From Candidatus Ozemibacter sp. (GTDB lineage Bacteria > Muiribacteriota > Ozemobacteria > Ozemobacterales > Ozemobacteraceae): a stretch of DNA of 36,488 nt. Shown piece by piece: positions 15,623 to 26,674 of the stretch (its first letter is position 1; the number at the start of each line of letters is the position of its first letter). The stretch is taken from positions 1 to 36,488 of the forward strand of contig JASURT010000007.1 in assembly GCA_030446435.1 (NCBI GenBank). Direction: 5' to 3'. A program made the position numbers and the translations under genes. Below the pieces are notes generated by a model. That model did no database searches, was not told the origin of the DNA, and saw only the letters and a program-made list of their open reading frames with translations.

Positions 15623-16374
15623 ATGACGAAGCCTTCATCGGTTTCTTGCAATCCTGGGCTTTTGCCTGAGCAGGCGAGCCCTACCCATTTTATCTCAAGA
15701 AGTGATTGCAAAGGTGAATTATTGAATTTCTTTCGTGAAAAAACGGCCCAGTGGCCGCCTCCGTTCTCGATCGAATAGCGAACTTTTATCAATTCCGGAA
15801 AACAATCGAAAAGTTTTGCAAGATTAAAGATCCGGGCGCTGCCAAGATGATTTTCTGCCAGTGCCTGGGCAAAAATCGGAATGAAAGGATATAGACAGCT
15901 GAAAACCAGCTTCTTTTGTTTCTCATCTAAATCTGCCGATGGCGGAGAAATTTTTGCGGCTTTTCTTATGCAGGCCAGACCGTTATGAAAATGATTGCGC
16001 TGTAAAATATGATCGCCCGCCTGAAGAATCATTTCAAACCAGATGTCAGACCTGAACTTTTGGCAGCCAGGCCGCGAAAAATTATCGAAAAGCTTTGCCA
16101 GCCACTTAAAAGCTGATTCTAGCAGAACAGTTGAGACATTCTGATTCTGTGCTTCAAGATAGGCTATTCTTGCACAGTCACAGCCATATTCATCGATAAG
16201 ATCGGTTGAAACAGGCAGTGAATCACATGAAAAACCGATGGGCTGCGGTAAATCATTGCCGTTCAGCTGTCTTATTCTGAATCTTAAATCTTCGGCAAAT
16301 TCATCGTTTGAAAAAGAAACAGGCCATTTTCTGGCCTGTTTTTGTAAGCTGTGCGGATTGTAACGAGCGGTCAA
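15610..16374 (-). CDS. Conserved-operon protein of unknown function
   Basis: 254 residues, no signal peptide or membrane segment; I do not recognise the family. It is mostly helical in appearance, with a tryptophan/aromatic-rich middle (residues 85-130) and a C-terminal part of beta-like stretches (GGGHWAVFSRKK, LLEIKWVGLAC, GFVICMN). Several Cys are scattered without a metal-binding spacing apart from GCDC near residue 64. Its ATG overlaps the stop of the upstream gene (ATGA-type) and its 3' end overlaps comEA, so it belongs to the same transcript. It is probably a cytoplasmic protein associated with the TPR and DUF2225 proteins encoded just upstream. Confidence 0.6.
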   Translation of the reverse strand: MTARYNPHSLQKQARKWPVSFSNDEFAEDLRFRIRQLNGNDLPQPIGFSCDSLPVSTDLIDEYGCDCARIAYLEAQNQNVSTVLLESAFKWLAKLFDNFSRPGCQKFRSDIWFEMILQAGDHILQRNHFHNGLACIRKAAKISPPSADLDEKQKKLVFSCLYPFIPIFAQALAENHLGSARIFNLAKLFDCFPELIKVRYSIENGGGHWAVFSRKKFNNSPLQSLLEIKWVGLACSGKSPGLQETDEGFVICMN

Positions 16375-17081
16375 TTTGTCAAAATTCCCCAGAGTCTTTG
16401 AGTTCGGCTATTATTTATGCCTGCATCTGTGGTGGCGAAGAACAGAAGTTCCCGGGCCTGAGCCAATATTGCCGGCTCGTTTAGCGCTTTACCACATGCA
16501 ATAAGAAATCTTATTTCGAAGATGAAGAAATCCTGGTCGGTGCCGAGAGCGTTTTCTTCAACTTTTTTCAGATCTTTAAGGGCCTTTTCTACTTGACCTG
16601 CGGCAAAGTCAACACAAAGCTTTGATATTTCGCCCGCAGTATTAACAAGCTGTTCCAGTTCTTTTTTGCGTTCAGGCTCAACAATAATCGGCAGCTGTTC
16701 TTTTGCCTTTTCAACCCAGTCTGGTGCTGGGTTCAGAGCAAAAAAGCTGTCATGAGCGGCGGCGAGACAAATACTTATGGCCAGCTCTCCGAGTTCGTTT
16801 TGAGTAACATACTGGTCTGAACTTTTTAAGGTGCGATAAAACGAAAGGGTGAACGAAAAGGTTTCGGCGGCATCAGAAAAGCTTTTCAGTGCTGCGTCCA
16901 GATCACCATCATTGTATTGTTCGTATCCTTTGGCCAGCAGATTCTGCTGTTTTTCCTGGGCCAGGCTTCCATTGAGAAATATGCCGATCAAAAGTGCGCC
17001 GACAAGAACAATCAAGGCTACGATGACCTTCAGGCCACCGCGTCTTTTGTTAACTACAGAAAAGGACTCAGTAATCTTCAT
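16371..17081 (-). CDS. Single-pass membrane protein with TPR-like helical domain
   Basis: 236 residues. A basic N-terminus (NKRRGGLK) precedes one transmembrane helix at about 18-38; the rest is exported. Residues 45-80 (LAKGYEQYNDGDLDAALKSFSDAAETF) are a clear TPR hairpin and the following helices look like degenerate TPR repeats. No catalytic residues are visible. The start overlaps the DUF2225 gene by 14 bp and the stop overlaps the next gene by 4 bp, so the three are translationally coupled. The role is likely that of a scaffold or adaptor. Confidence 0.65.
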   Translation of the reverse strand: MKITESFSVVNKRRGGLKVIVALIVLVGALLIGIFLNGSLAQEKQQNLLAKGYEQYNDGDLDAALKSFSDAAETFSFTLSFYRTLKSSDQYVTQNELGELAISICLAAAHDSFFALNPAPDWVEKAKEQLPIIVEPERKKELEQLVNTAGEISKLCVDFAAGQVEKALKDLKKVEENALGTDQDFFIFEIRFLIACGKALNEPAILAQARELLFFATTDAGINNSRTQRLWGILTN

Positions 17082-18045
17082 CTTCTTCAGGTTCTTCCTG
17101 GGGGATAGGCAGATTTTTCATGGCCGTTTCGTCTTGGCGCATTTCTCTGGCCTGGTTAACGAACCAGAGAATGATGCCTGAGGCGTTTTGGCTACCATAA
17201 ATTATCTGTTCAAGGTATTTGTTGCTTTCTTCCATTTTGCCGAGAAGGCGGTAGGCACCAGCCAGAATATACATGATTTCGAAAACCCTTGACTGGGGTA
17301 TATTTTCTTTGGGTATTCTCGTTCCATCAGGCATAAATGCGTCTTCAACGCTGGTTGCCATGTTGGTTATGGTGAGAAACGAAGTCGCTTCGGTCAGATA
17401 GGCTTTTTCGTAGGCTTTAAATCTTTCTTTTGCCTGCGGGTCATCTACCTGTTCAGCGGCGTCTCTGGCTGTCCAGGCGGCGTTCAGATAGGTGTAACCG
17501 AGAATTCTATGGTTAGCTTTTCTGGCTTTGTAGCATATTGCTGCCAGTTCCCAGGATCTGACTGCGGCGTCAAGGTCGCCATCTTTTTGCAGTTCATTTA
17601 TGGGTTTTTCTTTTTGAATAAGGTTTGCCGCAACTTTTTCAAGCAGAGGTGTAATCTTGCGCAGAATGGCAATATTGCCGGGAGTTAGTTCTTTCAGTTT
17701 TTCAGTCTCTGCATCTTTCCAGATCTGCTGGCCACTTGAAGCAGCTCTTACCCGACTGGCCGCATCCCATTGCGAGCGGTGGCTGTCGAGAAGTTCCTTT
17801 TTCCGCATGTCTTCAATGCTCATGACCGGACAGAAATACTTGTCTTCGGCAGCGTAATAGCAGTGCGGACAAATGCAGATATTGAAAAATCTTGGGTTGA
17901 TATTACCCAGGTAAACAGGGCGATAATCAATATCGCGCTTATCAAGACTGAATTGTTTTTTGCGAATCAGAAAACGGGTAAAGTTTTTTTCGCAAATAGG
18001 GCATACCGTTGGTTTTGGTAGAAAGAGTTTATCGTTAAGAGCCAT
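17068..18045 (-). CDS. DUF2225 family zinc-ribbon/TPR-like protein
   Basis: 325 residues. The N-terminus has paired CxxC motifs (CPIC at 16-19, CPHC near 59-62) separated by the family signature KRDIDYRPVYLGNINPRFFNICICPHCYYAAE, which identifies DUF2225. The remaining ~240 residues are helical and TPR-like (LAAICYKARKANHRILGYTYLNAAWTARD; FEIMYILAGAYRLLGKMEESNKYLEQI), ending in an acidic tail (EEPEEDEDY). The function of the family is not established. It is the first gene of a tight group with the TPR membrane protein and the 254-residue protein, ahead of comEA/comEC. Confidence 0.8.
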   Translation of the reverse strand: MALNDKLFLPKPTVCPICEKNFTRFLIRKKQFSLDKRDIDYRPVYLGNINPRFFNICICPHCYYAAEDKYFCPVMSIEDMRKKELLDSHRSQWDAASRVRAASSGQQIWKDAETEKLKELTPGNIAILRKITPLLEKVAANLIQKEKPINELQKDGDLDAAVRSWELAAICYKARKANHRILGYTYLNAAWTARDAAEQVDDPQAKERFKAYEKAYLTEATSFLTITNMATSVEDAFMPDGTRIPKENIPQSRVFEIMYILAGAYRLLGKMEESNKYLEQIIYGSQNASGIILWFVNQAREMRQDETAMKNLPIPQEEPEEDEDY

Positions 18046-18108
18046 AATTTCACCGATTTACCTTGGCTTGATTTCGTTTAAAAAACTGGTAATAAAGATA
18101 ACTTAAAA

Positions 18109-22007
<3,899 letters not shown>

Positions 22008-22008
<1 letters not shown>

Positions 22009-23168
22009 CAGAAAAGTTCCTCCAGGTTAACCGGGATTTTTTGTCTTTCTTTAATGATGGCGACCTCGGCGGGTCTTACCTGGTTACCATTCTGGTCAAA
22101 GCCGCCAGAACCGGTTACGCTTTCCCAGCCGTGCATAGAAGCAAGATAATCGCGAATCATTTTTCTATCATGCTCGCCGGCCTTAAGAGCAAGGGCGGTA
22201 AGCATAACCGCTTCGTATCCAAGGGCCGCATCAGAATCGGCGCTGATACCGTATTTGTCAAAAAATTCCGCAAGAAAATAATCGGCTCGTTGTCCGCCAA
22301 GTCTTGAATTGAAAGGAAGAGTGCAGATCGTCAGCTCAGAATAAATTCCTGCGTAATTAATAAATTCATGTGAAGAAAATGGATTAACACCCAAAATCGG
22401 TTTCAAAAAACGATTTTCTCTGGCCTGGCGAAGAATCAGGGCAGAATCTTTTGGTGGGGCTATAATGACCAGAGAATCAGGATTCGAAGAGCGAACCACA
22501 TCCAGTTGATCCCGGTAATTAACCGAACCTTGCTTGTAAGAGACCGCCGCAACCACTTGCTGGCCTGCTTTAAGAGCAGATTCAATGAACTTTTGGGCGC
22601 TGTCTGAACCGTAAAGAAGAGGGTCGTAAATCAACGCGGGTTTTCTGGCATTGAATCTTCTTACCGAATATTCACAGATGGCTTCGAATTGTTTTTTATC
22701 GTCGGTAATGCTTCTGAAAGTATATTCGCTGCCATTTGCGGTCAACTCATAGTGGGTACATAACGCGGTAAGATAAGGAACTTTCGCTTTTTCTGAAAGA
22801 AGCTGAATCACTCTGGCATTTTCAGGGCGTATACCGCCAACCAGTGTCAAAACCTGATTTTCATAAATCAGGTCGCGTGTAATCAAGGCAGTTAGTGCCG
22901 GGTCGTTTTTGTTGTCTCTGATGAGAAGCTTGAGAGTTTTACCGTTGATCCCTCCGGAGCGATTTACATGATCGACTGCAAGCATAATACCTTTTTCATG
23001 AGAAATGGCTCTGGCAGAATTTGCGCCGGTTAAGGGAAGTATGACGCCGATTTTTATTTCTGATGGGTTGGTGTCAACAGAGAACCAGAAAAGTGCCAGA
23101 AGAGTTACCAGAGACAAAATCTGGTAAACATCCATTTTTCTGAAAATTTTTAGCAGTTTCTTTTTCAT
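22008..23168 (-). CDS. Membrane-anchored periplasmic binding protein (LivJ/Peripla_BP_6 type)
   Basis: 386 residues. A hydrophobic segment at ~17-29 lacks a convincing cleavage site or lipobox, so it is probably a signal anchor. The binding domain is a full type I periplasmic fold: IKIGVILPLTGANSARAISHEKGIMLAVDHVNRSGGINGKTLKLLIRDNKNDP, then LVGGIRPENARVI, KVPYLTAL and ALIYDPLLYGSDSAQKF. It would bind an amino acid or similar small ligand. No ABC permease or ATPase gene is in the window, and the next gene encodes an exported propeller, which argues for sensing or delivery in place of classical import. The gene overlaps the propeller gene by one base. Confidence 0.82.
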
Positions 23169-23178
23169 GTCCCCTTGC

Positions 23179-23544
23179 TTATGTACAGGCCGTTTTTATG
23201 TAAGAAAGAACCATTAAAAACATGCCCATGTAAATGGAAAGTGAGAAAAAATAAAGAACTGCGAAGAAGAAGAAGGGCATTTCTTTAATGACCTTGTTGA
23301 AAAATTCATTTTCTACTTCTTTGAAAACCAGATTCTTTTTTGAAAAACGATCAAAAGCAAAAACAAGCATGGCCCCAAGCCCGAAAAAACCAAAGGCAAA
23401 ACCGAAACCCGATGCGAAAATCGGGGTGTGCGGGTTGTTGGGCGCCGTCGAGTAAAGCCAGTAGGCAACCATCAGGCTTGTGGCAAGCAATGTACAAAAT
23501 ATTACCGAGGCCCAGAAAATCCAGGACCAGATAAATTCTTTCAT
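23179..23544 (-). CDS. Small integral membrane protein of unknown function
   Basis: 121 residues with four likely transmembrane segments (approximately 8-29, 43-63, 88-102 and 104-118) and a charged loop (DRFSKKNLVFKEVENEFFNK). I do not recognise the family. It lies 10 bp upstream of the binding-protein gene and 12 bp downstream of the pyrophosphohydrolase gene on the same strand, so it is probably co-transcribed and may work with the membrane-anchored binding protein. Confidence 0.55.
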   Translation of the reverse strand: MKEFIWSWIFWASVIFCTLLATSLMVAYWLYSTAPNNPHTPIFASGFGFAFGFFGLGAMLVFAFDRFSKKNLVFKEVENEFFNKVIKEMPFFFFAVLYFFSLSIYMGMFLMVLSYIKTACT

Positions 23545-23556
23545 AAGGTCATTCTC

Positions 23557-23937
23557 TCAGTTTTCGGCTTTTTTCCAATTGCCATGGAAGTGTTCGGTCG
23601 GATACTTTTTTCTGTTTTTCTGCATTTTTTCAGCCATTGCAGAGGATACGTCAATTTCAAGAACATTGGCAAGGCTTAAAAGATAGGCCATCACGTCAGA
23701 AAGTTCTTCGCCAATCTGTTGCCTTTTTTCGTCGCTAAGTTCTTCTGAGGCCGGTGGGGACCATTGAAAGTGCTCAAGCAGCTCAGAGGCTTCAAGAACT
23801 ACCGAGACGGCAATGTTCTTTGGGGTGTGATACTTTTTCCAGTCTCTTTCCAGAATAAAAGCATCAACCAGCTTTTTGAGCTGGTTAATGCTGGTATTGT
23901 TGTCGTCGAAATTTTCTTTTGCTGTGACTTGGGCCAT
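23557..23937 (-). CDS. MazG-like nucleotide pyrophosphohydrolase (dCTPase/RS21-C6 type)
   Basis: 126 residues. The MazG-type metal site is clear: EASELLEHFQW (ExxE) and, about 25 residues on, GEELSDVMAYLLSLAN (ExxD). The short length and the N-terminal FILERDWKKYHTPKNIAVSVVLEASEL block match the small house-cleaning group that includes dCTP pyrophosphatase (DCTPP1/RS21-C6). It should hydrolyse a non-canonical or excess (d)NTP to the monophosphate and pyrophosphate. It is placed between an M28 peptidase and a small membrane protein with short gaps; the context does not narrow the substrate. Confidence 0.82.
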   Translation of the reverse strand: MAQVTAKENFDDNNTSINQLKKLVDAFILERDWKKYHTPKNIAVSVVLEASELLEHFQWSPPASEELSDEKRQQIGEELSDVMAYLLSLANVLEIDVSSAMAEKMQKNRKKYPTEHFHGNWKKAEN

Positions 23938-23956
23938 TGCTGTAAGTTTTCTTTTA

Positions 23957-25270
23957 TCAGGGATTTACTGCATAGATGAACATCGTTGCAGCATTGAGTC
24001 TGAGAATATTTTCGCACAGATTCGGGTTGATGCTTTCGATGATATCTGTGGTTTTGTGATAATTTGGATTGCTTGAATATTCGCTTTCGATGGTAAGAAC
24101 AGCGGGAATTCTCTGCTGAAGGAAGGGTGCGTGGTCAGAACCCCATGCGCTGAAGCTTGTTCTTATGGTAAATTCTGCGTATTTTTCTGCCAGCTCCTGC
24201 ATTTTTTCGACCATGGGTCTGTTGAAGGAATTGGTTTCAAGCATTATAGAAAGTGGGTCTGCGGCATCAAAGCCGATCATATCAAGATTCAAAACCGCCT
24301 TGATTTTTGCTTTGTCTTCGCTGTTAAGATTTCTTACATAGGCTTTTGAACCATAAAGCCCCTGTTCTTCACCGAGGAACAGAACAAAACGTATTGTCGC
24401 TTTTGGCTCAAGGCCCGATTTTTTAAGCATTCTTGCCAGGGCGAGAACTCCGGCTGAACCGCTGCCGTTGTCGTCTGCACCGGGAGCATCGTAGCGAGGA
24501 TTTTCCGAAGTTGAATCAAGATGGCCAACTACAAGAACTTCACCGTAGTTTTTCTCGTCACTGCCTTTGATTGTGGCGACAAGATTGTTCACCTTTTTAC
24601 TGCCAATGTTGAAAGCAACCTGTTCGCATGGAATGTTCAACCCGGCAAATTCTTTGGCGCAAAGCTCGATGGCATTCTGGGCGCCGTCGACATATGAATA
24701 TCTGGTTTTAACCGCGACCATTTTTTCGAGGTCACTGAAGAAAGTCTGCATATCGAGAAGGTCGAGAAAATTCGAAATTTCATCTGGTTCGGCTTTGCCG
24801 GCTTTTTTACAGATGGTCTCAGCAGTCAGGATCGTCTGGTTCTCGGGTAGCAATTCTACTTTGGTAAAAGGAGATGATTTTGAAATCAGGTTTATGGCTG
24901 CCACTTCACCCGCAAGAAGAACCTTCATGCCGAAGCCGCTCCAGACTACTCTCGCCCCCGGGAAAACATAATTGAACATTGCCGGGTCTTTGGTTGTAAG
25001 CAGATAAAGATGTTCATCGTCTCGTTTGGCAAAAGATTCTACATCAGGCGTTTTCTGAACTTCGTCTGAAAAATTGTCGCCACCCTGAAGAATGACAACT
25101 TCACCAAATCTTGTATAGCTTTCATTTCCGCTGCCGATGTTTTTGATGATGTCGAAACCTTTGTCTGCAGGTGCGACATGAACCCATCCGGCTGCGAAAA
25201 GACTTGCGCTGAAAGCCAGCGCCATAAGAGTCAAACCTGCTATTTTGCTATATCTGCCAAATAATTTCAT
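23957..25270 (-). CDS. Secreted M28 family zinc aminopeptidase
   Basis: 437 residues with a signal peptide (1-26, cleavage near SLFA-AGW). A poorly conserved N-terminal region (to ~residue 165) precedes the catalytic domain, which carries the M28 ligands: VVGHLDST (His-Asp), APGADDNGSGSAG (bridging Asp), FLGEEQGLYGSKAY (catalytic and ligand Glu), LNLDMIGF (Asp) and WGSDHAPFL (His). Members release N-terminal amino acids from peptides in the periplasm or outside. The gene heads the long minus-strand run, with 134 bp separating it from the divergent pseudopilin operon. Substrate not assigned. Confidence 0.88.
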   Translation of the reverse strand: MKLFGRYSKIAGLTLMALAFSASLFAAGWVHVAPADKGFDIIKNIGSGNESYTRFGEVVILQGGDNFSDEVQKTPDVESFAKRDDEHLYLLTTKDPAMFNYVFPGARVVWSGFGMKVLLAGEVAAINLISKSSPFTKVELLPENQTILTAETICKKAGKAEPDEISNFLDLLDMQTFFSDLEKMVAVKTRYSYVDGAQNAIELCAKEFAGLNIPCEQVAFNIGSKKVNNLVATIKGSDEKNYGEVLVVGHLDSTSENPRYDAPGADDNGSGSAGVLALARMLKKSGLEPKATIRFVLFLGEEQGLYGSKAYVRNLNSEDKAKIKAVLNLDMIGFDAADPLSIMLETNSFNRPMVEKMQELAEKYAEFTIRTSFSAWGSDHAPFLQQRIPAVLTIESEYSSNPNYHKTTDIIESINPNLCENILRLNAATMFIYAVNP

Positions 25271-25378
25271 CTACATACTCCTTGCTTGTTTACGCAAATA
25301 CTCTTTTAATGATAACTTAATAGAAATCAAATCTCAAAGTTTTAGTTACAGTAAGCACAATATAGATATCAATTTGGT

Positions 25379-25384
25379 TATAAT
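25379..25384 (+). promoter_or_regulatory. Candidate -10 box for the pseudopilin operon
   Basis: A perfect TATAAT sits 20 bp before the ATG of the first pseudopilin gene, in an AT-rich 134-bp intergenic region (25271-25404) shared with the divergent peptidase gene. No good -35 lies at the right distance, so an activator may be needed. Confidence 0.35.
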
Positions 25385-25404
25385 ACATTTAGTAAACCGA
25401 AAAA

Positions 25405-25920
25405 ATGAGGTATGAACTTTTGTCGAGCAGACCGGGTGCGAAAAGTTTCATCGAGCCAGCTGGTGCGTTTGCGCTTAAATCTGGTTACAGTCTTCCGGAA
25501 TTGTTAATCACAATTTTGTTGCTGTCAATTCTGTTTTCTCTTGCCATCATTTTCTCAAGCGGCGTAAGCCAGACCAGAAGATTAAGAGACTACAGCGTTG
25601 CAGTTGCTCTCGCTCAGCAGGCTGTAGAAGTAGTCAAGTCAGCCCCATTCAGCCTGTTGGATGACGCTGATGCCGGTGAAAATAGCGTTGAGACCGATTT
25701 TAATTCTGACTCGGGGCCCCAGGACAGCTTTTTGCCGGTTTTTGAATCAGCCGGAATCAAATACAAGCGAGAAGTGAAAATTACTGATGTAATGGCTGCT
25801 GAAGATAAAGACCGCCCGATCGGTCTGAAACTTTTAACCGTAAAAGTTGAATGGAAAACTATCGACGGCGCAGACGCCGAACCTTTTATTCTTAAAACCA
25901 CCATAGCCGATCTGAATTAA
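25405..25920 (+). CDS. Type IV/II pseudopilin, GspI/PilV-like
   Basis: 171 residues from ATG 25405; TTG 25420 is an alternative with GAGG upstream. A leader of 27 residues is followed by the prepilin peptidase site SG|YSLPELLITILLLSILFSLAIIF, with the expected Glu at mature position 5 and a single hydrophobic helix. The rest (YSVAVALAQQAVEVVKSAPF...) is the short globular domain seen in GspI/PilV-type minor pilins. It is the first gene of a three-gene operon and would help prime or cap a pilus-like fibre in the envelope. Confidence 0.8.
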   Translation: MRYELLSSRPGAKSFIEPAGAFALKSGYSLPELLITILLLSILFSLAIIFSSGVSQTRRLRDYSVAVALAQQAVEVVKSAPFSLLDDADAGENSVETDFNSDSGPQDSFLPVFESAGIKYKREVKITDVMAAEDKDRPIGLKLLTVKVEWKTIDGADAEPFILKTTIADLN

Positions 25921-25924
25921 ATTT

Positions 25925-26674
25925 ATGAAAAAGATTCTAAAAGTTAAGTTTTTGCCGGACCAGCGAAATGCTTTTTCGCTGATCGAGTTACTTATCGCCA
26001 TTTCAGTAACCATGCTGATTGTCTTTTTTGCTTACAAGATTTTCTTTTCGCAGACGGAAGTGGTGACCAAATCTATTGAGTTCATGCAGGTTAATGATTC
26101 TTTTCGCAAAGTCATGACCTTCATGGGAGATGACATTCGCGAGGCCACTTCAATTATTAAGCCGGTTCCGGTTTTTACCGACAAGGCCGAATCTTTGACC
26201 ACTCAAACCGGGGTGGTTCTTAAATTGCAAACTTCAGAACTTGACCCGACCATACCTTTTGATAGCCCGCTTGGGGGGCAGGTTGCTCTTCGACGAGAGA
26301 TCACCTATGAGCTTGAAAAAATTCCAAACCCTGATTCACAAACAGTTCCGCGCTTTCGCCTTATCAGAACCTCGGTTATTGAAGAAAAGCCCGGCCAAAA
26401 AGTAACTCAGCGGCAGGTTCTCGTCGACAACATACGCGACCTTATCATTTACCGAACTGTAAGAAAGCCTTTTAAACCTTCAAATATAAATGGCCCCCGC
26501 GATCGTATTGCGGTGGCGCGTCCGTTATACGAATCCGGAACCGGTAACAGCCTGGTTCATCTTAAAATGGTGCTTGAACGCGACCGAAAAGATACCGAAC
26601 TTGGCGAGGTCTACAATATAGATCTGCATACCAGTTTTTACAAAAGAGGGAAAGAGATTTTCAAAAACCCATGA
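25925..26674 (+). CDS. Type IV/II pseudopilin, GspJ/PilW-like
   Basis: 249 residues, starting 4 bp after the previous stop. The prepilin site is NA|FSLIELLIAISVTMLIVFFAYKIFF: Glu5 is present, but the residue before the cut is Ala instead of the usual Gly, a tolerated variation. The C-terminal domain (VNDSFRKVMTFMGDDIREATSII, then ALRREITYELE) matches the size and pattern of GspJ/PilW minor pilins. Its stop overlaps the next start (ATGA). It is predicted to assemble with the flanking pseudopilins. Confidence 0.8.
   Translation: MKKILKVKFLPDQRNAFSLIELLIAISVTMLIVFFAYKIFFSQTEVVTKSIEFMQVNDSFRKVMTFMGDDIREATSIIKPVPVFTDKAESLTTQTGVVLKLQTSELDPTIPFDSPLGGQVALRREITYELEKIPNPDSQTVPRFRLIRTSVIEEKPGQKVTQRQVLVDNIRDLIIYRTVRKPFKPSNINGPRDRIAVARPLYESGTGNSLVHLKMVLERDRKDTELGEVYNIDLHTSFYKRGKEIFKNP

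Noticed and set aside
25271-25404. A sigma-54 promoter for the pseudopilin operon, as found for pilins in some bacteria
   Set aside because: No GG-N10-GC element with the consensus spacing is present; only a TATAAT-like -10 is visible.
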